NCBI GenBank assembly: GCA_022560215.1 | Contig: JADFTO010000003.1 | Coordinates: 1 to 30,647, forward strand | Reading direction: 5' to 3' | Origin: Pseudomonadota bacterium | GTDB lineage: Bacteria > Pseudomonadota > Alphaproteobacteria > Rhodospirillales > 2-02-FULL-58-16 | DNA: 30,647 bases | In this document: piece after piece, positions 13,969 to 23,940 of the stretch | Layout of the letters: every line of letters begins with the position of its first letter | How positions within the stretch are numbered: position 1 is the first letter of the stretch | Made by a program: the position numbers and the translations under genes | The notes under the pieces: generated by a model | Seen by the model: only the letters and a program-made list of their open reading frames with translations | Told to the model about the DNA's origin: nothing | The model's database searches: none

Positions 13969-15045
13969 ATGGCAGCGCGCAAAGATACGAACCGGGTGCT
14001 CGTCGGCGACTGCGTGGACATCATGGGCGCCATGGACGAGGCCTCGGTGGACATGGTCTTCGCCGACCCGCCCTACAACCTGCAACTGGCCGGCAAGCTT
14101 CTGCGTCCCAACAACACGCCCGTGGACGGGGTGGAGGAGGACTGGGACCGCTTCGATGGCTTCAAGGCCTACGACCGGTTCACGGCCGACTGGCTGGGCG
14201 CGGCCAGGCGCGTCCTCAAGCCCGACGGCACGCTGTGGGTGATCGGCAGCTACCACAACATCTTCCGCGTCGGCGCCATCCTCCAGGACCTGGGCTTCTG
14301 GATTCTCAACGACGTGATCTGGCTGAAGACCAACCCCATGCCCAATTTCCGCGGCCGGCGCTTCACCAACGCCCACGAGACCATGATCTGGTGCGCCCGC
14401 GACAAGGGCTCCCGCTACCTCTTCAACTACCAGGCCATGAAGGAACTCAACGACGAGGTGCAGATGCGCTCGGACTGGCTGTTGCCTTTGTGCACCGGCC
14501 CTGAGCGCCTGCGCGTGAACGGCCGCAAGGCCCATCCCACCCAGAAGCCGGAGGCCCTGCTGCACCGGGTGATCCTGGCCTCGACGGAGGTGGACGACCT
14601 GGTGCTCGATCCCTTCTTCGGCAGCGGCACCACCGGGGCGGTGGCCAAGAAGCTGGGCCGCCGCTACATCGGCATCGAGAAGGACCCCGGTTACGCCCGC
14701 CTGGCACGGGAGCGCCTGGGCAAAATCCGCCGCGCCGCGGACGACGCGCTCCTCGGCACCCCCAACAAGCGCGCCCAGCCCCGCATCCCCTTCGGCTGGC
14801 TGGTGGAGCGCGGCATGCTGGCCCCGGGCACGGTGCTCACCGACAGCCGCCGACGCCACGTGGCGCGCGTCAGCGCCGACGGCACCCTGGTGACGGACGG
14901 CTTCCGGGGCTCCATCCACAAGGCAGGCGCCCACGTGCAGAAGGCGCCGGCCTGCAACGGCTGGCAGTTCTGGCACACGGACGTGAAGGGCGAGCTGGTG
15001 CCCATCGACGTCTACCGCCAGAAATTAAGGGTGGAATTGCGCTAG
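13969..15045 (+). CDS. ccrM: Cell-cycle regulated GANTC adenine methyltransferase CcrM
   Basis: This 358-aa beta-class N6-adenine methyltransferase modifies GANTC sites and marks replication progress in alphaproteobacteria; 358 aa is also the Caulobacter length as I remember it. The catalytic motif DPPYNLQL is at residues 33-40 and the AdoMet motif DPFFGSGTTGA starts at D214, in the beta-class order. A C-terminal domain of about 85 residues (RIPFGWLVERGMLAPG... to the end), typical of CcrM and absent from simple restriction methylases, is complete. ATG 13969 follows rnhB by 57 bases. An IS630-type element is inserted at the TA of the TAG stop (15043-15045), but the element's first base restores the stop, so the protein is intact. 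Confidence 0.96.
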   Translation: MAARKDTNRVLVGDCVDIMGAMDEASVDMVFADPPYNLQLAGKLLRPNNTPVDGVEEDWDRFDGFKAYDRFTADWLGAARRVLKPDGTLWVIGSYHNIFRVGAILQDLGFWILNDVIWLKTNPMPNFRGRRFTNAHETMIWCARDKGSRYLFNYQAMKELNDEVQMRSDWLLPLCTGPERLRVNGRKAHPTQKPEALLHRVILASTEVDDLVLDPFFGSGTTGAVAKKLGRRYIGIEKDPGYARLARERLGKIRRAADDALLGTPNKRAQPRIPFGWLVERGMLAPGTVLTDSRRRHVARVSADGTLVTDGFRGSIHKAGAHVQKAPACNGWQFWHTDVKGELVPIDVYRQKLRVELR

Positions 15046-15139
15046 AGCACTTCCGGAATAGACAGAATCGAAAGGGGATTCCCAAAGGTGGCAAAATGTG
15101 ATTCAAGCTATGAGCTGGGTTAAAGGAGGCCAGCCATGG

Positions 15140-16080
15140 ATGACACGACCTTATTCGGAAGACCTTCGTGAACGAGTTGTTCGAGTTGTTGAATCGGGGA
15201 CCTCTCGCAATGCGGCGGCGAAGCGGTTTGATGTGAGCGTCAGCTTCGTCGTCAAGTTGATGCAGCGGTGGAAGCAGCGGGGAACGATCAAAGCCGACAA
15301 ATACGGCGGCTGGAAGAAACCGAAACTGGCCCCCCATGCCGATCGCATTCGGGCTCTGGTCAAGGAGAACTGCGACATCACCCTCGACGAGCTTTGCGCC
15401 CTTCTGGCCACCGAGGGGATCGAGACCAAGCGCTCGACGCTGGGCGACTTTCTTCTGGCTCAGGGGATGAGTCGAAAAAAAAGACGGCCCACGCCGCGGA
15501 GCAGGAGCGCCCGGACGTGGCGGCGGCGCGAGCCGCCTGGCGCAACGAGCAGCCTGGGCTGATTGCCGAACGGCTGGTCTTTCTCGACGAGACCTGGGCG
15601 CGGACGAACATGGCCCGGCGTTATGGCCGGGCACCGCGCGGCGAACGGGTGGTGGCGGCCATTCCCCATGGCCACTGGAAGACAACCACGTTCATTGCCG
15701 CCCTGCGTCACGACCGGATAGACGCGCCCTGCGTTTTCGATGGCCCGATCAACGGCGCGTGCTTCCTTGCCTGGGTCCGGCAAGCCTTGGTCCCGACCCT
15801 GTCTGCGGGTGACATCGTCATCATGGACAACCTCAGTTCCCACAAGGTCGCCGGCGTACGCGAGGCCATCGAGGCGGTCGACGCAACGCCGCTCTACCTG
15901 CCGTCCTACAGCCCCGATCTCAATCCCATCGAGCAGGTCTTCGCCAAGCTCAAAGCCATTCTCCGCAAGGTCGGCGCCAGGACCGTCGATGACCTCTGGC
16001 GGGCCATCGGAGACGCCCTCGATGAATTCTCTCCAACCGAATGCAGAAACTACCTCGTCAACGCAGGATATTCCGTCTAA
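15140..16080 (+). CDS. IS630 family transposase, two frames joined by -1 frameshift
   Basis: The first frame (ATG 15140, RBS AAAGGAGG) encodes the helix-turn-helix part: TRPYSEDLRERVV, then NAAAKRFDVSVSFVVKLMQRW. The second frame encodes the catalytic part with the DDE triad in VFLDETW, IVIMDNLSSHK and YSPDLNPIEQVFAKLK, and ends at TAA 16078-16080. The first frame alone would continue out of family to 15562. The frames meet at a run of eight A at 15475-15482, where a -1 slip joins MSRKK to KTAHAAEQERPD and gives a full-length product of about 313 aa. Programmed slippage is known for IS630 relatives; a simple inactivating indel is the alternative. Confidence 0.9.
15475..15482 (+). other. Slippery A8 tract, likely -1 frameshift site
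   Basis: In the first frame the run is read CGA AAA AAA AGA. A one-base backward slip enters the frame of the catalytic domain. No clear stimulatory hairpin was verified downstream. Confidence 0.65.
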
Positions 16081-16095
16081 ACCGGAAGTGCTCTA

Positions 16096-16196
16096 GAGCG
16101 AATTCCATTCAAATGGAATCGCTTCTCAGTTTTGCCTCTGGCCGCTCAAGGCCTGAGCCGGCTTTTCGCATGTTTCCACTAACATGGAAAATGCTC
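16096..16196. mobile_element. MITE-like element with GAGC...GCTC ends and TA flanks
   Basis: About 101 bp lie between TA at 16094-16095 and TA at 16197-16198. The left end GAGCGAATTCCATTC and the right end (read inward) GAGCATTTTCCATGT are related imperfect inverted repeats. Each end is followed by a partly self-complementary ATGGAA/GTGGAA block, so the whole could fold into a long hairpin. It has no coding capacity. The outer TAGAGC matches the ends of the adjacent IS630 element, suggesting it is mobilised by an IS630-type transposase. Confidence 0.6.
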
Positions 16197-16209
16197 TAAA
16201 GCCGGATAT

Positions 16210-17229
16210 TCAGTTCTTCGACTTGTCCACCAGCTGGCCTTCGGCGATCCACGGCATCAAGGCGCGCAGCCTTTCGCCGACGGCTTCCAGCGGGTGTTCG
16301 GCGGCGCGGCGGCGCATGGCCTTGAAGCTGGGCAGCCCGGCTGCGTTCTCCAGCATCCACTCCTTGGTGAAGCGGCCCGACTGGATGTCGTCCAGCACCT
16401 CCCTCATGCGCGCCCGGACGCCGTCGTCGATGATCTTCGGGCCCGAGCAGTAATCGCCGTATTCGGCGGTGTTGGAAATGGAATAGCGCATGTTGGCGAT
16501 GCCGCCCTCGTAGATCAGGTCGACGATCAGCTTGACCTCGTGCACGCACTCGAAATAGGCCATTTCCTCGGCGTATCCGGCCTCGACGAGGGTCTCGTAG
16601 GCGGCCTGGATGAGCGAGGTGAGCCCCCCGCAGAGCACCACCTGCTCACCGAACAGATCGGTCTCGCATTCCTCGCGGAAGGTGGTCTCGATGATTCCGG
16701 CGCGCCCGCCCCCGATGGCGGACGTATAGGCGAGCGCGATATCGAGGGTGTTGCCGGTGGCGTCCTGATGGATGGCCAGCAACATGGGCACGCCGGCGCC
16801 GCGCAGGTATTCGGAGCGCACCGTGTGACCCGGTCCCTTGGGGGCGACCATGAACACGTCCAGGTCCTCCCTGGCCTCGATCAGCCGGAAATGAATGTTG
16901 AGGCCATGGGCGAACGCCAAGGCCGCCCCTTTTTTCAGGTTGTCGCGCAGATGATCGTCGTAAAGCGCCGCCTGCCCCTCGTCCGGGGTCAGGACCATGA
17001 CCACGTCGGCCCAAATCGCGGCCTCGGAAGGAGAGACAACCTTCAGCTTCTCGCCCTCGGCCTTCTTGGCGCTGGCCGATCCCTCGCGCAGCCCGACGAC
17101 CAAGTCCTTGACGCCGCTGTCGCGCAAATTGAGAGCATGGGCGTGGCCCTGGCTGCCGTAACCGAGGACGGCCACTTTCTTCGACTTGATCAGGTTGACG
17201 TCGGCGTCTCTGTCATAATAAACGCGCAT
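16210..17229 (-). CDS. ilvC: Ketol-acid reductoisomerase (class I)
   Basis: This 339-aa enzyme converts acetolactate or acetohydroxybutyrate to the dihydroxy acid using NADPH and Mg2+, the second common step of valine, leucine and isoleucine synthesis. The Rossmann motif is VLGYGSQGHAHALNLRDSG (residues 21-39). KGPGHTVRSEY and the metal-binding region ECVHEVKLIVDLIYEGG follow, and length and order are those of the short class I form. ATG 17229 has AAGAGGGGGAAATC upstream. It is the last gene of ilvB-ilvN-ilvC, 30 bases after ilvN, and ends 14 bases before the MITE-like element. Confidence 0.97.
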   Translation of the reverse strand: MRVYYDRDADVNLIKSKKVAVLGYGSQGHAHALNLRDSGVKDLVVGLREGSASAKKAEGEKLKVVSPSEAAIWADVVMVLTPDEGQAALYDDHLRDNLKKGAALAFAHGLNIHFRLIEAREDLDVFMVAPKGPGHTVRSEYLRGAGVPMLLAIHQDATGNTLDIALAYTSAIGGGRAGIIETTFREECETDLFGEQVVLCGGLTSLIQAAYETLVEAGYAEEMAYFECVHEVKLIVDLIYEGGIANMRYSISNTAEYGDYCSGPKIIDDGVRARMREVLDDIQSGRFTKEWMLENAAGLPSFKAMRRRAAEHPLEAVGERLRALMPWIAEGQLVDKSKN

Positions 17230-17259
17230 GGAGATTTCCCCCTCTTAAGGACATTTAGA

Positions 17260-17778
17260 TCAGAACGGCTGGGAGCCGCGGGCGATGGCGACCACCCCGG
17301 TTCGCGACACGTCGATAAGGCCGATGGGTTCCATGAGGTTGATGAAGGCGTCGAGCTTGCCTGTGTTGCCAACGATCTCGAAGATGAAGGACTCGTTGGT
17401 GCTGTCCACCACGCGGGCCCGGAATATGTCGGCGATGCGCAAGGACTCGACCCTGGACTCGCCGCTGCCCTGCACCTTCACCAGGGCCAGTTCCCGCTCG
17501 ACGCTCGGGCCCTCCAGGGTCAGGTCGCTGACCTTGTGGACCGGAACCAGGCGTGCGAGCTGGGCCTTGATCTGTTGGATGATCATCGGCGTGCCCGACG
17601 TGGCGATGGTGATGCGCGACAGGTTGGCCTTCACGTCCACCTCGGCCACGGTCAGGCTCTCGATGTTGTAGCCCCGTCCCGAGAAAAGGCCGATCACGCG
17701 GGCGAGAACGCCCGGCTCGTTGTCCACCAGGACAGCGATGGTATGCCCGTTGATGATATCCGCTTCAGATGCCGCCAT
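17260..17778 (-). CDS. ilvN: Acetolactate synthase small (regulatory) subunit
   Basis: This 172-aa protein binds the large subunit and confers feedback control, usually by valine. An N-terminal ACT domain (residues about 12-85) is clear: HTIAVLVDNEPGVLARVIGL followed by GYNIESLTV. The C-terminal half (LRIADIFRARVVD... to FINLMEPIGLIDVSRTGVVAI) matches the IlvN C-domain. Length is normal. It sits between ilvB (64-base gap) and ilvC. Confidence 0.96.
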   Translation of the reverse strand: MAASEADIINGHTIAVLVDNEPGVLARVIGLFSGRGYNIESLTVAEVDVKANLSRITIATSGTPMIIQQIKAQLARLVPVHKVSDLTLEGPSVERELALVKVQGSGESRVESLRIADIFRARVVDSTNESFIFEIVGNTGKLDAFINLMEPIGLIDVSRTGVVAIARGSQPF

Positions 17779-17842
17779 CTTCGATTCCTACTGCGGCGCC
17801 AAGGCCAAATAAACTTAAAATCGATGGCAGGGGCGCCGCTTC

Positions 17843-19606
<1,764 letters not shown>

Positions 19607-19712
19607 TTTAATTCTCTATCCAACAACAAGGGGAACAACACCAGAACACCAACGACCGCCCGAAACGGAGCGGCGAACCCGCCCGAAACGCAGGGTTCCG
19701 GGCGTTAAAGAA
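19607..19712 (-). other. ilvB leader region
   Basis: The minus-strand frame VVGVLVLFPLLL, rich in the end products of the pathway, runs up to and overlaps the ilvB start. It lacks ATG, and its only GTG/TTG codons are within the run. Three dyad-rich GC stretches (CCCGGAACCC, CGTTTCGGGC, CCGTTTCGGGC) precede it. An attenuator-like control is possible but unproven. Confidence 0.3.
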
Positions 19713-19741
19713 CGGGCAAACTAGTCGTTCACGTTTGCCCG
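19713..19741 (-). terminator. Hairpin at the end of miaA
   Basis: CGGGCAAAC and GTTTGCCCG form a perfect 9-bp stem with an 11-base loop. The miaA stop codon lies in the 3' part of its first arm and the start of the loop on the minus strand. Only a short T-rich stretch (TTCTTTAA) follows, so termination may be partial before ilvB. Confidence 0.55.
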
Positions 19742-20676
19742 GTCAACAGAAACTGACGAATAAATGAAAAGATTTCGGCGCGATGGCTTTCCGAATATTG
19801 CGCAAACACCTCACAGGGCCCGGTCATCTGATTTCGCAGCCAGGTCAGTTGGCGCTTGGCGAACCGCTGCGTGGCCCGGGTCCAGGCTTCAACGGCTTCA
19901 TCGAGACCGATTTCCCCCTCGAGATGGCGGCCGAGATCGGCCACGCCCAGGGCCTTCATCGCGGGCAGGCCGGGGTCCAGCCCCTGCTTGAGCAGGGAAG
20001 CCACTTCGTCGAGGACGCCGCCCTCGATCATGGAATGGATGCGGGCCTCGATGGCGTCGCGGAGCGCATCCCTCGGGGGCGCCAGAACGATGGTGGCGAA
20101 ACGGGCATCGACCGAAGGCGCGGCGGCCTCCCCTTGCCATTCGCTGAGCGGCCTTCCGGTCGCCCGGGCCACCGAGTAGGCGCGGATCAGCCGCTGGGTG
20201 TCCTCGGCTGGCAACCGCGCCGCCGCCTCGCCGTCCAGTTCCGCCAACTTGTCGCGGAAGGCCGCGCCGCCGAGACGGGAGTGCAGGGACAGGGCTTCGT
20301 CCTTGACGCGTTTCGGGATTTCCGGAACCGGGGCCAGGCCGTCGGTCAACGCCTTCAGGTATAGGCCGCTGCCGCCGACGACGATGGGCAGCCGCCCCGC
20401 CGACCGCGCCCCGTCGATTTCAGCGGACGCCATCCTCAGCCAGCGCCCGGCCGAACAGGGATCGGCGGCCCCGAGAACGCCGAACAGCCGGTGCGGAACC
20501 CGGGCTTCGTCCACGGCCGAGGGCCTGGCCGTCAATATGCTCAGCTCGCGGTAGACCTGCATGGAATCGGCGTTGATCACGGTGCCGTCGAATTCCCGGG
20601 CGGCGTCCATGGCCAAGGCCGACTTGCCGCTGGCCGTCGGCCCGGCGATGACGAGAACGGGATTGCCGGTGTCCAT
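19729..20676 (-). CDS. miaA: tRNA dimethylallyltransferase
   Basis: This 315-aa enzyme adds the dimethylallyl group to A37 of tRNAs that read UNN codons. The P-loop AGPTASGKSALAMDAA is at residues 11-26, followed by INADSMQVYRELSILTARPS and VGGSGLYLKALTDGL, both diagnostic. The C-terminus has ATQRFAKRQLTWLRNQ. The start ATG 20676 fits the family; the frame is open a further 116 codons upstream, but that part is antisense-like and overlaps the DUF1015 gene. It is 8 bases from the DUF1015 stop, so the two are probably co-transcribed. Confidence 0.96.
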   Translation of the reverse strand: MDTGNPVLVIAGPTASGKSALAMDAAREFDGTVINADSMQVYRELSILTARPSAVDEARVPHRLFGVLGAADPCSAGRWLRMASAEIDGARSAGRLPIVVGGSGLYLKALTDGLAPVPEIPKRVKDEALSLHSRLGGAAFRDKLAELDGEAAARLPAEDTQRLIRAYSVARATGRPLSEWQGEAAAPSVDARFATIVLAPPRDALRDAIEARIHSMIEGGVLDEVASLLKQGLDPGLPAMKALGVADLGRHLEGEIGLDEAVEAWTRATQRFAKRQLTWLRNQMTGPCEVFAQYSESHRAEIFSFIRQFLLTGQT

Positions 20677-20684
20677 GGGAAACG

Positions 20685-21974
20685 TTAATCGAGAACCATT
20701 GATACCAGGCCATCGGCCAGTTTCGGTTCGAACCAAGTGGACTTGGCCGGCATGAAGTCGCCCGCGTCGGCGACGGCGAGAAGGTCTTCGATCGCCGTCG
20801 GGAAGAGGGCGAAGGCCGCGGCCATCTCGCCGGAATCCACGCGACGCTCCAACTCTTCCAGTCCCCGAATCCCGCCGATGAAGTCGATACGGGAATCGAG
20901 CGTGGGATCGACGATGCCCAGCACCGGTTCCAGCAGGCGCTCGCCGAGAAGGTTGATATCGAGGCGGCTGACGGCGGCGGCTGACGGCGGCGGCGGTTCC
21001 CGGCTCAGGGCGAGGCTGTACCATCGGCCGTCCAGATAGAGGCCGAACTCGCCCCGGCGTCCGGGACGGAATGGATCGGGGCGGGCCTCGACGGTGAAAC
21101 TCTCGCCTACCCTTCCTAAGAAGGCATCGGCGTCGAGGCCGCCCAAATCGCGCACCACCCGGTTGTAATCGAGGATTTGCACCTGGTCGTCCGGAAAGGA
21201 AACGACGAGGACTGAGTTATATGACGCCTCAGCCCCAGCGCTGGGGTTCGCGGCGCGCCTTTCCTCGGCCACGCGCGCGGCGGCGGCCGAGCGGTGATGG
21301 CCGTCGGCGATATAAAGGGCGTCCATGGCGTCGAATTCCCGGGCCAGGCTTTCCATGAGGCCACCGTCGCCGATCACCCAGATCGCGTGCACGACGCCGC
21401 CGTCAAGCGTCGCCTCCAGGTCCGGGGGGCCTTCGGCGGCCCGGTTCAGGAGTCCATCCACCGTAGGCTGGGACCGGTGGACGACCATCACCGGTCCCGT
21501 CTGGGCGTTGACGGCTTTTATCTGCCTGGCCCTGTCCGCGACCTTGTCGGGATTTGTGGATTCGTGACGGCGGATACGGTTGGTTGAGTATGCCGCGAGC
21601 GAGGCCGCCGCCACCAGGCCCGTCTGGGCGTGATTTCCCATGGTCAGCCGGTAGACGTAAAAGCATGGCCCGGGATCGCGCTTGAGGATGCCCGCCTCCT
21701 GCATGGCGGTAAAATTCTCCGCGGCCTTGGCGTAGGCTTCAGGGGCAGAGGCTTCGGCGCCCGGGGGAAGATCGATCTCGGGCCGGGAAACATGAAAAAA
21801 GCTCCACGGATTGCCTTCGGCCCATTGCCGCGCCTCTTCCGTGGAGACGACGTCGTAAGGGGGAGCAATCACCCGGGCCGCCTTGCCCGGTCCCGGCCTC
21901 AGGCCGGCAAAGGGGCTGACGAGCGAACGGGGCGATGCGGTCGCGCCGCCGGGACGGGTGTCACTTCCGGGCAA
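20685..21974 (-). CDS. DUF1015 family protein (SerK-related)
   Basis: This 429-aa protein matches DUF1015: an N-terminal PFAGLRPGPGKAARVIAPPYDVVS, then PEIDLPP and YRLTMGN, and the conserved ALYIADGHHRSAAAARV (GHHR core). An archaeal relative, SerK, is an ADP-dependent serine kinase that makes phosphoserine; whether this bacterial protein does so is not known. The start appears to be TTG 21974, as there is no closer in-frame ATG before the conserved region. It lies between degP and miaA, where I recall serB (phosphoserine phosphatase) in other alphaproteobacteria. Family assignment is sure; the function is open. Confidence 0.88.
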   Translation of the reverse strand: MPGSDTRPGGATASPRSLVSPFAGLRPGPGKAARVIAPPYDVVSTEEARQWAEGNPWSFFHVSRPEIDLPPGAEASAPEAYAKAAENFTAMQEAGILKRDPGPCFYVYRLTMGNHAQTGLVAAASLAAYSTNRIRRHESTNPDKVADRARQIKAVNAQTGPVMVVHRSQPTVDGLLNRAAEGPPDLEATLDGGVVHAIWVIGDGGLMESLAREFDAMDALYIADGHHRSAAAARVAEERRAANPSAGAEASYNSVLVVSFPDDQVQILDYNRVVRDLGGLDADAFLGRVGESFTVEARPDPFRPGRRGEFGLYLDGRWYSLALSREPPPPSAAAVSRLDINLLGERLLEPVLGIVDPTLDSRIDFIGGIRGLEELERRVDSGEMAAAFALFPTAIEDLLAVADAGDFMPAKSTWFEPKLADGLVSMVLD

Positions 21975-21998
21975 GGGGCACGCCGGCAGGGAGCCTCA

Positions 21999-23555
21999 TC
22001 ACGTTTTGTCGATGCGCAGGGCGATAAAGCGCAGGCCTCCCTGCCCTTCCAGGAGAAGCAGCACCGACTTGCGGCCGGAGGCGCGCGCCTGTTCGATTTT
22101 CTCCGCAACCTGGTCCGGGGATGTCACCTCGTCCTGGCTCACCTCGACGACCACGTCGCCGGGCCGTATGCCCTTCTCGGCGGCGGCGCCGCCGTCCTCG
22201 ACGTAGGTGACCACCACCCCTTTGGTGTCCTTTTCGAGCTTGAAGCGTTCGATCAGCCGGGGCGTCTTCTTCGACAGGGTGAGCCCAAGGATATCAAAGG
22301 ACCGCTTTCCCGATTCCTGCTTCTCGCCGCCGGACCGGGACGCCACCACGGTTTCATCCTCGTCCAGTTCACCGACGGTGACGGGGACGGTCATCATCTT
22401 GTTGTTACGCCAGATCTTGACCTCGACCGGCTTGCTGATATCGGTTTCGGCAACGATGCGGGGCAGTTTGCGCATCTCGGAGACGACCTTGCCGTCGAAT
22501 TCGAGAATCACGTCGCCGGGCTGGATTTTCGCCTTTTCCGCCGGCCCGTTCTCGATGATGCTGGCCACCAGTGCGCCCGTCGGTTTCTCCAGCCCCAGGG
22601 ATTCGGCGATCTCGTCCGTGACGGCCTGTATGTGGACGCCAAGCCAACCGCGGCGAACCTGGCCATGCTTGATCAATTGATTGACGATCGGCTCGACCGA
22701 CGAGGACGGGATGGCGAAACCGATGCCGACGCTGCCGCCGGATGGGGAAAAGATGGCGGTGTTGATGCCGATGACCTCGCCTTTCAGGTTGAACATGGGT
22801 CCGCCCGAATTGCCTCGGTTGATGGAAGCGTCGGTCTGGATGAAATCGTCATAGGGGCCGGCATTGATATTGCGGCCCCTGGCGGAGATGATGCCGGCGG
22901 TGACCGTGCCGCCAAGACCGAAGGGATTGCCGATGGCCAACACCCAATCCCCGACGCGGGCGGCGTCCGAATCACCGAACACCAATGACTTCAATTCCTT
23001 GCCATCCGGGTTCACCTTGAGCACCGCGATGTCCGCCTTGGCGTCCCGGCCGACGACTTCGGCCTTGAGCCGGGTATTGTCCTGGAAAATGACCGTGATC
23101 TCGTCCGCGTCCTGAATGACGTGATTGTTGGTCACTATGTACCCGCTGACATCCAGGATGAACCCCGAACCGAGGGACGTGGCCTTGCGCCTCTGCTGCG
23201 GGCGGTTGCGGTCGAAGAATTCCTTGAAAAAATCCTCGAAGGGCGATCCGGGCGGCACCCGGGGGATTTCCACGCCGCCGCGGCCTTCGATCGTCTGGGT
23301 CGTCGAGATATTAACCACCGAGGGAAGCAGCCTCGCGGTCAGGTCGGCGAAGCCGTCGGGAGCCGGTTTCGCCTGGGCCGTCACGGCGAAAGCGAACAGG
23401 GCCAACAGGCCGGCGGCCAACCAGGCGGCACGGTCCGATCTCCATACCGATTGACGGGCATCCGCGCCTGTCCTCTCGGGGCAAGCGCCGCCCATGCGCA
23501 TGTGGTTCACGGCTATATTCTCCATCATCTGATCGTATCTATAAATCATTGGCAC
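21999..23555 (-). CDS. degP: Do-family periplasmic serine protease (DegP/DegQ)
   Basis: This HtrA protease/chaperone degrades misfolded envelope proteins. Numbering from GTG 23555 (518 aa), the triad is H145 (TNNHV), D175 (AKADIAVLK) and S250 (RGNSGGP). Two PDZ domains follow, around residues 305-390 and 425-510. A signal segment AAWLAAGLLALFAFAVTAQA is at about residues 43-62, so the true start is uncertain: in-frame ATGs at 23525, 23501 and 23495 would give a more ordinary leader length. A QQRRK loop after the DFFKEFFDR segment is as in Do proteases. It lies downstream of hflC and DUF2065 and upstream of DUF1015 on the same strand. Confidence 0.95.
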   Translation of the reverse strand: MPMIYRYDQMMENIAVNHMRMGGACPERTGADARQSVWRSDRAAWLAAGLLALFAFAVTAQAKPAPDGFADLTARLLPSVVNISTTQTIEGRGGVEIPRVPPGSPFEDFFKEFFDRNRPQQRRKATSLGSGFILDVSGYIVTNNHVIQDADEITVIFQDNTRLKAEVVGRDAKADIAVLKVNPDGKELKSLVFGDSDAARVGDWVLAIGNPFGLGGTVTAGIISARGRNINAGPYDDFIQTDASINRGNSGGPMFNLKGEVIGINTAIFSPSGGSVGIGFAIPSSSVEPIVNQLIKHGQVRRGWLGVHIQAVTDEIAESLGLEKPTGALVASIIENGPAEKAKIQPGDVILEFDGKVVSEMRKLPRIVAETDISKPVEVKIWRNNKMMTVPVTVGELDEDETVVASRSGGEKQESGKRSFDILGLTLSKKTPRLIERFKLEKDTKGVVVTYVEDGGAAAEKGIRPGDVVVEVSQDEVTSPDQVAEKIEQARASGRKSVLLLLEGQGGLRFIALRIDKT

Positions 23556-23685
23556 ACCCGCGATTTAGTCACGAAGACCCTTTCATGCAAGGGGGCCGAT
23601 TTGGCGGCTCCTATGGGACTAAAATGTGGTCTAACTGTGGCACGGCCGCCCACCTCACAAAAATGTTATCGAGTCCGCAACCGCT

Positions 23686-23871
23686 TCAGCCGCGCACCAG
23701 CCAGACGATGCCCACGCCCAAGGCCGCCGCCGCGACTCCGGCCGTACGCAAGTAGCCCCGGGGTTGATCCAATACATAAAGCATGGCCCTTTTCATGGCC
23801 TCGGGAAAGAGGGCGTAAAGGGCGCCTTCGATGGCCATGGCCAGGGCGAGGGCGGTCAAAAGATCGGACAT
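23686..23871 (-). CDS. DUF2065 small membrane protein (YjeT-like)
   Basis: This 61-aa protein has two hydrophobic helices (LLTALALAMAIEGALYALF and AGVAAAALGVGIVWLV) joined by a short polar turn (KRAMLYVLDQPRGYLRT). This is the DUF2065 pattern of E. coli YjeT, which is also found next to hflKC. GAGGCGGGATC precedes ATG 23871. It sits 69 bases after hflC. Its role is unknown. Confidence 0.88.
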   Translation of the reverse strand: MSDLLTALALAMAIEGALYALFPEAMKRAMLYVLDQPRGYLRTAGVAAAALGVGIVWLVRG

Positions 23872-23940
23872 GATCCCGCCTCACTCCGCCTGGCCGTTCG
23901 GTACGTCACCCCGGCGCCGCGCCCCGCGAGGCGCCGCCGG

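Larger units (their letters stand above)
15045..16093 (+). mobile_element. IS630-family insertion sequence, complete, with TA target duplication
   Basis: The element is 1049 bp, bounded by TA at 15043-15044 and 16094-16095, the expected IS630/Tc1-mariner target duplication. Terminal inverted repeats read GAGCACTTCCGG followed by AATAGACAGAAT on the left and TTTAGACGGAAT on the right (read inward), about 24 bp with three mismatches. It holds one transposase in two overlapping frames. The ends are nearly perfect and the DDE residues are present, so it may still be active. Confidence 0.93.
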
